A stretch of 5,653 bases of DNA from Elusimicrobia bacterium CG08_land_8_20_14_0_20_59_10 (GTDB lineage: Bacteria > Elusimicrobiota > Elusimicrobia > Elusimicrobiales > UBA9959), in the NCBI GenBank assembly GCA_002779045.1, contig PEXO01000311.1, positions 1-5,653 on the forward strand, read 5' to 3'. Each line of letters starts with the position of its first letter. Positions within the stretch are counted from its first letter, which is position 1. This document shows, one piece after another, positions 1-4,169 of this stretch. Below the pieces are notes generated by a model, which was not told the origin of the DNA, did no database searches, and was given only the letters and a program-made list of their open reading frames with translations. Position numbers and translations under genes: made by a program.

Positions 1-2
1 TA

Positions 3-86
3 GACCTTTCCGTGCCTTATGCCGGGGCGGAGAAGATCCGCATCTTCGTCAACGGCATACTGGTGGAGGAGCGCCTGGTAAAATGA
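3..86 (+). CDS. 3' end of an unidentified upstream gene (last 27 codons)
   Basis: An open frame runs from the left edge to a TGA that overlaps the rpe start in an ATGA arrangement. The 27 visible residues read DLSVPYAGAEKI, then RIFVNGILVEERLVK. The alternating hydrophobic pattern suggests a beta-rich domain ending (strand, turn at N-G, strand). The terminal 'VNG-x-LVEE' pattern reminds me of the extreme C-termini of some PASTA-domain Ser/Thr kinases, which are often encoded near rpe, but this is far too short to establish a family. The supports for a real gene are the tight overlap with rpe, the shared strand and a composition like the neighbouring genes. The GGAGGAG that probably serves rpe lies inside this coding sequence, so the two genes are probably co-transcribed and translationally coupled. 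The function is unknown from this window. Confidence 0.55.
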   Translation, partial: DLSVPYAGAEKIRIFVNGILVEERLVK

Positions 87-757
87 AGCCCGTCCTTATC
101 CCTTCTCCTTCGGGCCGCGTAGCGCTGGTGCCGTCCGTGCTGTCCGCGGATTTTGCCTGCCTTAAGGCCAGCCTGGCGCCGGTGAAGAAGCTGGCGGACT
201 GGGTGCAGGTGGACGTGATGGACGGGCTGTTCGTGCCCAACCTCAGTTTCGGCCCGGGCATAGTGCCGTATGTGGCGAAGGCCTCCGGCCTGCCGGTGGA
301 CGCGCACCTGATGGTTTCGCGCCCGGCCATGTTCATTGACGCTTTTGCCGCGGCCGGCGCCGGGCTTATTACCGTGCATGCCGAGTCCGCCGGCGCGGGG
401 GCGTGCATAAGGAAGATCAAGTCCCTTGGGTTGAAGGCTGGGCTGGCGCTGCGTCCGAAAACGCCGGTCGCACGCCTGGTCCCGTTCCTGAAGCTGCTCG
501 ACCTCGTGCTCGTTATGACCGTCGAGCCCGGTTTCGGGGGGCAGGCCTTTATGCCGGAGATGACAGGAAAAATTTCGGCCGCCAGGAAAATGATAGGGGC
601 TTGCGGCGGCAGGGCCTGGCTGCAGGCGGACGGCGGTATAAACGCGGCTACTGCGCGCGTCGCGGCCGCCGCCGGGGCCGATTCGCTGGTGATAGGCAGC
701 GCGCTTTTCTCTTCCGGTGACCCGGCCGCTTTTCTGCGGGGTCTTAAAAAAATCTGA
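83..757 (+). CDS. rpe: Ribulose-phosphate 3-epimerase
   Basis: Rpe interconverts D-ribulose 5-phosphate and D-xylulose 5-phosphate in the cytosolic pentose phosphate pathway, using a metal-dependent TIM barrel. The 224 residues are about the usual family length and carry its motifs in order: PSVLSADF (17-24), VDVMDG (43-48) with FVPNLSFGP (50-58), DAHLMV (74-79), ALRPKTP (123-129), MTVEPGFGGQ (146-155), ADGGIN (183-188) and IGSALF near the C-terminus. The catalytic/metal Asp pair (D44, D184) and His76 are present. The first metal-ligand His, normally in 'H-x-D-V-M-D-G', is Gln42 here, and the usual MDGHF is MDGLF. The start is the first ATG in the frame. It overlaps the upstream stop (ATGA) and has GGAGGAG about 12 bases upstream. 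It gives an N-terminal stretch of roughly 10 residues more than many homologues. The epimerase identity is secure; full activity depends on whether the Gln substitution is tolerated. Confidence 0.95.
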   Translation: MKPVLIPSPSGRVALVPSVLSADFACLKASLAPVKKLADWVQVDVMDGLFVPNLSFGPGIVPYVAKASGLPVDAHLMVSRPAMFIDAFAAAGAGLITVHAESAGAGACIRKIKSLGLKAGLALRPKTPVARLVPFLKLLDLVLVMTVEPGFGGQAFMPEMTGKISAARKMIGACGGRAWLQADGGINAATARVAAAAGADSLVIGSALFSSGDPAAFLRGLKKI

Positions 758-781
758 CTATCACTTGCAGGGGGATGCTAT

Positions 782-1147
782 ATGGGGAAGAAGATACTTG
801 TGGTGGAAGACGAAGACCTTATAGCCAAGGTGCTCGGCATACGTCTTGAAAACCTGGGTTATACCGTGACGATCGCCTATGACGGAGAGGAGGGGCTGGC
901 CGCGGTCAAAAAGGAGAAGCCCGACCTGGTCATGCTCGATATAGGCCTGCCCAGGATAGACGGCACTACGCTTTGCCAGCTTATAAAGAGCGACGCGGAG
1001 CTCAAGCACATTAAAATCATAATGCTGACCGGTAAGCGTCTGATGGACGATATGGAGAACGCTTTCAGCGCCGGGGCCGACCTTTATATGAACAAGCCCT
1101 ATGAGTGGACCCGCCTGCAGGCCAACATCAACAAGCTGATAGGGTGA
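782..1147 (+). CDS. Single-domain response regulator (CheY-like receiver)
   Basis: This is a 121-residue protein consisting only of a REC domain; no DNA-binding or enzymatic output domain follows before the TGA. Expected receiver features are visible: an acidic pair at E9-D10 after the first strand (KILVVEDE), the phospho-acceptor D53 in MLDIGLP, the switch Thr83 in IIMLTG, and the invariant Lys105 in NKPYEW. It should therefore be phosphorylated by a histidine kinase (not in this window) and act through protein-protein contact or as a phosphorelay intermediate. The start is supported by AGGGGGA at 769-775, six bases upstream. It begins 24 bases after rpe and is followed by a probable terminator, so it is likely the last gene of the upstream transcription unit. 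The receiver family is certain, but the pathway (motility, cell cycle, other) cannot be told from the sequence. Confidence 0.92.
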   Translation: MGKKILVVEDEDLIAKVLGIRLENLGYTVTIAYDGEEGLAAVKKEKPDLVMLDIGLPRIDGTTLCQLIKSDAELKHIKIIMLTGKRLMDDMENAFSAGADLYMNKPYEWTRLQANINKLIG

Positions 1148-1159
1148 CCCGCTGGGGCA

Positions 1160-1188
1160 TTCCCAAAAGGCTCGCGATATAATATAAT
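1160..1188 (+). promoter_or_regulatory. Candidate sigma-70-type promoter upstream of rpsP
   Basis: Two overlapping perfect TATAAT hexamers occur at 1178-1183 and 1183-1188 in otherwise GC-rich DNA. The second lies 17 bases after TTCCCA (1160-1165), a 4/6 match to the TTGACA -35 consensus. A start site would fall near 1195, exactly where a terminator-like hairpin begins, which makes the assignment doubtful. A weaker alternative nearer rpsP is TTGGCC (1259-1264) with TGTAAT (1284-1289) at a 19-base spacing. Confidence 0.3.
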
Positions 1189-1194
1189 AATCAT

Positions 1195-1233
1195 TCACGC
1201 CAGCCCGCCCGGGGCGGATGCGTGACGGTTTTT
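1195..1233 (+). terminator. Probable intrinsic terminator after the response regulator
   Basis: TCACGC (1195-1200) pairs with GCGTGA (1220-1225). Inside, CCGCC (1205-1209) pairs with GGCGG (1213-1217) around a three-base loop, with a small asymmetric internal loop (CAGC / AT) between the stems. A run of five T (1229-1233) follows after three bases. This fits Rho-independent termination of the rpe/response-regulator transcript, though the internal loop and short T run make it moderate rather than strong. Confidence 0.5.
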
Positions 1234-1236
1234 ATT

Positions 1237-1306
1237 GGCCGGCCTAAAGCGCATAGTGTTGGCCGTCCGGGGCGCATAGCGCTTGTAATACGGCACTAGC
1301 ATAGCG
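1237..1306 (+). promoter_or_regulatory. Structured, repeat-bearing leader region of the rpsP operon
   Basis: This is non-coding DNA between the terminator and the rpsP ribosome binding site. It contains the 8-base palindrome GGCCGGCC (1237-1244) and three copies of GCATAG (1251-1256, 1274-1279, 1299-1304) starting 23 and 25 bases apart; the first two extend to GCGCATAG. A hairpin can form with outer stem GCCGT (1262-1266) / ACGGC (1290-1294) and inner stem GCGC (1272-1275) / GCGC (1279-1282) around ATA. The repeats could be an operator, or the hairpin an mRNA leader element. I recognise no named riboswitch or ribosomal-protein leader here. Confidence 0.3.
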
Positions 1307-1318
1307 TCGTTGGAACTT

Positions 1319-1325
1319 AAGGAGG
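1319..1325 (+). promoter_or_regulatory. Strong Shine-Dalgarno site of rpsP
   Basis: AAGGAGG lies five bases before the ATG at 1331. It decides the rpsP start. An in-frame TTG at 1310 would add seven residues, but would place this site inside the coding sequence. Confidence 0.85.
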
Positions 1326-1330
1326 ATACC

Positions 1331-1600
1331 ATGGCAGTTGTTTTAAGGCTTCAGAGAATAGGTAAGCGCACGCAGCCGCATTACCGGATAGTCGCCGTAG
1401 AAAAGACGCGCGGTCCGCACGGCCAGCCGCTGGAAGTGCTCGGCCACTATAATCCCAAGGCCGTTAAGGACAAGGAAAAGGTCACCTTCAACACCGAAAA
1501 GCTTGACCGCTGGGTGAAGACGGGCGCCAAGCCCTCCGAAACGGTAGGCGCACTTATGGCGCGCGCCCGCAAGGCCTCCAAGGCCGAAGAGCAGAAGTGA
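1331..1600 (+). CDS. rpsP: Small-subunit ribosomal protein S16 (bS16)
   Basis: S16 binds 16S rRNA early in assembly of the 30S subunit and stabilises its 5' and central domains. The 89-residue product, normal for the family, opens with MAVVLRLQRIGK, followed by RTQPHYRIVAVEKTRGP, HGQPLEVLGHYNP and a downstream lysine-rich segment that ends in KLDRWVKTGAKPSETV. These match the S16 pattern 'RL-R-G-K..P-YRIV', then 'G..-E-LG-YNP', then 'WL..GA.PS..V'. The C-terminus is a short charged Ala/Lys tail. The usual R-D-G of the second loop is P-H-G here, an unremarkable variation. The start ATG is fixed by a strong AAGGAGG. It is the first gene of a tight cluster with khpA, trmD and rplS, and is probably transcribed with them from a promoter in the preceding non-coding stretch. 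Confidence 0.97.
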   Translation: MAVVLRLQRIGKRTQPHYRIVAVEKTRGPHGQPLEVLGHYNPKAVKDKEKVTFNTEKLDRWVKTGAKPSETVGALMARARKASKAEEQK

Positions 1601-1613
1601 CCCGGAGGCCGGC

Positions 1614-1841
1614 ATGAAAGAACTTTTAATGTACATAATCGGTTCTCTCGTCGAGAGCCCCCAGGCCGTTAAGGTCGGGGTCGCGGAAGACGGCGATGTG
1701 CTCCGCTTCAAGCTGGAGCTGGCTTCTTCTGACCGGGGCAAAGTGATAGGCAAGGAGGGGCGCGTGGTGAAATCCATACGCACCGTTCTGCAGACGGCCG
1801 CGGCCCGCCAGAACAAGAAAGTCTATCTGGACATAGATTAA
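1614..1841 (+). CDS. khpA: KH-domain RNA-binding protein KhpA
   Basis: This is a small (75-residue) single type II KH protein of the KhpA/YlqC family. The nucleic-acid-binding loop is visible as VIGKEGR, with the GxxG at G46-K47-E48-G49, preceded by the strand VLRFKLELASSD and followed by the helix VVKSIRTVLQTAA. It ends with KKVYLDID, as in homologues. In Firmicutes, KhpA pairs with KhpB (Jag) and binds many RNAs, affecting cell division and envelope synthesis; elsewhere its role is less defined. The gene lies 13 bases after rpsP with GGAGG (1604-1608) five bases before the ATG. Position between rpsP and the rimM/trmD segment is typical for this family. Here the next gene is trmD directly. 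Confidence 0.93.
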   Translation: MKELLMYIIGSLVESPQAVKVGVAEDGDVLRFKLELASSDRGKVIGKEGRVVKSIRTVLQTAAARQNKKVYLDID

Positions 1842-1856
1842 GCGGTTCTCTGAAAT

Positions 1857-2555
1857 ATGCGCGTAGACGCGGTTACGCTTTTCCCGGAGATGATAGACCG
1901 TCCCCTTTCGGAAAGCATCGTGGGCCGGGCGCGGGAAGAGGGGTACCTTAAGCTGGGTTTCTCCAATCCCCGCGACTTCGCCGGCGACCGCCGCCGCACC
2001 GTGGACGATAAGCCTTATGGAGGCGGCACCGGCATGTTGCTGATGGCGGAGCCGGTTTACAAGGCCCTGCTTAAGGTCAGGAAGAAAAACTCTACGGTGA
2101 TACTCCTGACCCCCAAAGGACGGCGTTTCGACCAGTCCGCGGCGCAGGCGCTGGCGAAAAAGAAACACCTGGTCCTGATCTGCGGCCATTACGAGGGGAT
2201 AGACGAGCGCATAACCCCGCTGGCCGACATGGAACTCTCGATAGGCGATTATGTCCTTACCGGCGGGGAGCCGGCCGCGGTGGTGGTGATAGACGCGGTA
2301 ACAAGGCTCATTCCGGGCGTGCTGAAAAAGAGCGACGCCACCGTGAAAGAGACCTTCACCGGCGGGCTGCTGGAAGCCCCGCACTATACCAGGCCCGGAG
2401 TCTGGCGCGGCAAAGAAGTGCCGTTGGCGCTCCTTAGCGGCAACCACGGGCGGATAGAGGATTGGCGCCGGGCGCGGGCCGCGGAGCTTACCGGGATCAG
2501 CAGGCCGGACCTGCTCCCTACAGCGGCGAAAACGCGCCCGCGGAAAAAAATTTGA
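1857..2555 (+). CDS. trmD: tRNA (guanine-N1-)-methyltransferase TrmD
   Basis: TrmD uses S-adenosylmethionine to make m1G37 in tRNAs with G36-G37, preventing +1 frameshifting. It is a trefoil-knot SPOUT dimer. The 232-residue protein shows LFPEM (8-12), NPRDF (37-41), VDDKPYGGGTGM (49-60), TPKGRRF (85-91), LICGHYEGIDERI (107-119), SIGDYVLTGGE (128-138), RLIPGVL (150-156), LLEAPHYTRP (171-180) and the C-terminal LLSGNHGRIEDWR. R150 aligns with E. coli R154. The residue aligning with the proposed catalytic base D169 of E. coli is Glu165 here (KETF instead of EDSF, no gap in the alignment). GGELPAM is also altered to GGEPAAV. The ATG lies 15 bases after khpA with no clear Shine-Dalgarno, so initiation may depend on coupling to khpA. 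The usual intervening rimM is absent. The family assignment is secure. Confidence 0.96.
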   Translation: MRVDAVTLFPEMIDRPLSESIVGRAREEGYLKLGFSNPRDFAGDRRRTVDDKPYGGGTGMLLMAEPVYKALLKVRKKNSTVILLTPKGRRFDQSAAQALAKKKHLVLICGHYEGIDERITPLADMELSIGDYVLTGGEPAAVVVIDAVTRLIPGVLKKSDATVKETFTGGLLEAPHYTRPGVWRGKEVPLALLSGNHGRIEDWRRARAAELTGISRPDLLPTAAKTRPRKKI

Positions 2556-2580
2556 GCTGATACTTTTTAGGAGGCAGTTT

Positions 2581-3015
2581 ATGAACAACATCGCTAAATA
2601 TCTGGGTTTGAAGGACACGAAGTTCGATTTCCGGCCCGGAGATACGATAAAAGTCCATACTAAAGTGGTGGAAGGCGACAGCGAGCGCATACAGATATTC
2701 GACGGCGTGGTCCTTTCCCGCCGCGGCTCTGGTATCACCGAAAGTTTCACCGTGCGCAAGATCTCCTACGGCGTGGGTGTTGAAAGGGTTTTCCCCCTGC
2801 ATTCCCCCCGCATTGACAGGATAGCGGTTGTAAAGCACGGCAAGGTGCGCCGCGCTAAGATGTATTATATACGCGGCCTGTCCGGCAAATCCGCCAGGCT
2901 CAACGAGCGGGAGTCCGTCCAGGAGTTCACGGAGGCCGCCGCTCCCGTCGTGCCCGCAGTCCCCGCGGTTCCCGCGGCGCCCGCACCGGCGGAGCCGCCG
3001 GCCGCCGGCAAGTAA
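2581..3015 (+). CDS. rplS: Large-subunit ribosomal protein L19 (bL19) with Ala/Pro-rich tail
   Basis: L19 sits at the 50S-30S interface. Residues 1-110 form a complete family domain: FRPGDTIKVHTKVVEGDSER (17-36), IQIFDGVVLSRRGSG (37-51), ESFTVRKISYGVGVERVFPL (54-73), HSPRIDRIAVVKHGKVRRAK (74-93) and MYYIRGLSGKSARLNER (94-110). AGGAGG (2569-2574) lies six bases before the ATG. The protein is 144 residues, whereas L19 usually ends near 115. The extra part after QEFTE is a low-complexity tail (119-144) with 11 Ala, 8 Pro and 4 Val in 26 residues. It is co-directional with trmD, with a 25-base gap, and likely closes the rpsP operon. The identity is certain and the tail's role is unknown. Confidence 0.97.
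   Translation: MNNIAKYLGLKDTKFDFRPGDTIKVHTKVVEGDSERIQIFDGVVLSRRGSGITESFTVRKISYGVGVERVFPLHSPRIDRIAVVKHGKVRRAKMYYIRGLSGKSARLNERESVQEFTEAAAPVVPAVPAVPAAPAPAEPPAAGK
2935..3012 (+). repeat. Low-complexity Ala/Pro/Val-coding tail of rplS
   Basis: Codons for L19 residues 119-144 encode short VPA-type units (VVPAVPAVPAAPAPAEPP). At the DNA level, related 9-base steps of the type CCC-GCN-GTN recur around 2955-2985, suggesting growth by slippage or small duplications. It stays in frame up to the TAA. Confidence 0.6.
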
Positions 3016-3141
3016 ATGCGCAGGTTCTCCCCCGTCCCGCGCGGTACGCGGGGATCTGGTGGAGTACCTCGCAAAGTCTAAACGATGTCGGCACCCTGCC
3101 GGGGGCTATGCCTTCCGGACGGCCCGGCCTAACGGATAAAC
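3016..3141 (+). other. Structured GC-rich spacer between rplS and rnhB
   Basis: This is 126 bases without a convincing gene. Two hairpins can form: CCCGCG (3036-3041) / CGCGGG (3047-3052) with a five-base loop, and GCCGGG (3098-3103) / CCCGGC (3123-3128) enclosing a small GGC-TAT-GCC stem. Neither is followed by a T run, so they do not look like intrinsic terminators. The segment TAAACGATGTCG (3079-3090), then CTTCCGGA (3112-3119) and CTAACG (3129-3134), resembles the 16S rRNA region around E. coli positions 800-870, in the same order. It may be a leader, a processing site, a small RNA, a degenerate rRNA-like fragment, or chance. Confidence 0.35.
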
Positions 3142-3789
3142 GTGCCCCTCCGCAATTTTGACCTTGCGGTACTTGAAGAACGCAGACCGGCTCTGCTTTT
3201 AGGAGTAGACGAAGCCGGCCGCGGACCGTTGGCGGGTCCGGTAACGGCCTGCGCGGCCTGGGTCCCCCTTTCCGCCCATCCCCTGATAGCCCCGCTCGTA
3301 AACGACAGCAAGAAGCTTTCCCCTAAAAAGCGCGATAAGGCCTTTGAACTTATGCTCGCCTCCGGCGTGCGCTTCGGCTTCGGTTTTGCGCACTGCGGCG
3401 AGATAGACAGGGTGAACATACTGGAGGCCACCTTCAATGCGATGGGCGCCGCCGTGAGACGCCTTCTCTTTTATCTCGGCGCACCGGCTTCCGGCGCGTT
3501 GGTGCTGGTGGACGGGCCGCACAGGATCAAACGCCTGGAAGAATGCGCGCAGGAGCCGGTGGTGGACGGCGATTCCCTCTCGCTTTCGATAGCCGCGGCC
3601 AGCATTTTTACCAAGGTGCTGCGCGACCGCTGGATGAACGTGCTGGACCTGTGTCACCCGGGCTATGGCCTGGCCGGCCATAAGGGCTACGGCACGGCGC
3701 GGCACCTTGAGGCCCTGTCCAGGCTGGGGCCCTGCCCGCAGCACCGCAGGAGCTTCTCGCCGGTGGCCAGAGCGGGGGCTGCCCGATGA
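3142..3789 (+). CDS. rnhB: Ribonuclease HII
   Basis: RNase HII cuts the RNA strand of RNA/DNA hybrids and starts removal of single ribonucleotides misincorporated in DNA. The 215-residue protein has the family blocks GVDEAGRGPLAGPV (21-34), NDSKKLSPKKR (54-64), VDGPHRIK (123-130), GDSLSLSIAAASIFTKVLRD (143-162) and HPGYGLAGHKGYGT near 170-185, ending with GPCPQHRRSFSPV. The four acidic catalytic residues are D23, E24, D124 and D144 (E. coli D16, E17, D108, D126). IFTKV replaces the more usual I-L/F-A-K-V. The start is a GTG at 3142, the only start codon between an in-frame TAA (3130-3132) and the first catalytic motif. No good Shine-Dalgarno precedes it, so translation may be weak. It overlaps yraN by ATGA. 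Position after rplS is common in many bacteria. Confidence 0.96.
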   Translation: MPLRNFDLAVLEERRPALLLGVDEAGRGPLAGPVTACAAWVPLSAHPLIAPLVNDSKKLSPKKRDKAFELMLASGVRFGFGFAHCGEIDRVNILEATFNAMGAAVRRLLFYLGAPASGALVLVDGPHRIKRLEECAQEPVVDGDSLSLSIAAASIFTKVLRDRWMNVLDLCHPGYGLAGHKGYGTARHLEALSRLGPCPQHRRSFSPVARAGAAR

Positions 3790-4142
3790 ACGACAAGGGG
3801 GCCAGGTACGAGGAGCAGGCCGCCGTCTTCCTTAAAAATGCGGGTTTCAGCATAGTTGACCGCAACTGGGCCTGCCCCATGGGAGAGCTGGATATAGTGG
3901 CCAGGAAGGGCGATACGGTGATTTTCGCGGAGGTGCGTGAGCGTTCCAACCCCGGTTACGGCACCCCGGCCGAAAGCGTTACGGCGGCCAAGCGCTCAAA
4001 GCTGATCAGGACGGCGATGGCTTATCTGAAGGCCCGCCGGCCGAAAGCCGAAACCTTCCGTTTCGACGTGATCGCCATAGTTCCGGGCGAGCCGCCCGAG
4101 CATATAGAGGATGCTTTCAGCGCCGACGGTTTCGGCTTTTGA
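3786..4142 (+). CDS. yraN: YraN/UPF0102 family predicted nuclease-fold protein
   Basis: This is a 118-residue protein of the UPF0102 family, which has a Holliday-junction-resolvase-like, PD-(D/E)xK-type fold; its cellular function is not established. Visible family features are a helix with YEEQAAVFLKNAGF (8-21), RNW (26-28), GELDIVARKGD (33-43) with the candidate metal ligand D36, IFAEVRERS (46-54) with E49 and an Arg in place of the classic Lys (also seen in E. coli YraN), the G-x-P-A-E-S-V-T-A-A-K segment (59-69), and RFDVIAI (92-98). The ATG overlaps the rnhB stop, so the two are very likely co-translated. The rnhB-yraN pairing is a common conserved arrangement and hints at a nucleic-acid role, but this is inference. 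Confidence 0.9.
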   Translation: MNDKGARYEEQAAVFLKNAGFSIVDRNWACPMGELDIVARKGDTVIFAEVRERSNPGYGTPAESVTAAKRSKLIRTAMAYLKARRPKAETFRFDVIAIVPGEPPEHIEDAFSADGFGF

Positions 4143-4169
4143 GCTGCTACTACAGCGAAGGAGAGAATC

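Noticed and set aside
1234..1310. Possible tRNA or known riboswitch in the rpsP leader
   Set aside because: No cloverleaf, T-loop GTTCRA-type sequence or named riboswitch core could be found; only a simple nested hairpin and short repeats.
1310..1330. Upstream TTG start that would lengthen S16 by seven residues
   Set aside because: The strong AAGGAGG at 1319-1325 is placed for the ATG at 1331, and the family begins at MAVVLRL-like sequence.
1626..2759. Long antisense open frame (377 codons) across khpA, trmD and the rplS start
   Set aside because: It lies fully opposite clearly recognised genes, its translation is rich in Arg/His/Pro as expected from reading GC-rich coding DNA backwards, and no domain is recognisable.
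3016..3081. Tiny open frame of 21 codons starting directly after the rplS stop (TAA-ATG)
   Set aside because: There is no Shine-Dalgarno other than rplS coding sequence, no recognisable peptide, and it runs through a hairpin; the region is better described as a structured spacer.
3036..3128. Hairpins after rplS as an intrinsic terminator
   Set aside because: Both stems are GC-rich but neither is followed by a T run on the + strand.
3199..3744. Antisense open frame of 181 codons opposite rnhB
   Set aside because: The frame mirrors rnhB coding periodicity, with no family motif and no ribosome binding site noted.
3921..3942. YraN active-site-like EVK changed to EVR
   Set aside because: Arg at this position also occurs in E. 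coli YraN, so it is normal family variation.
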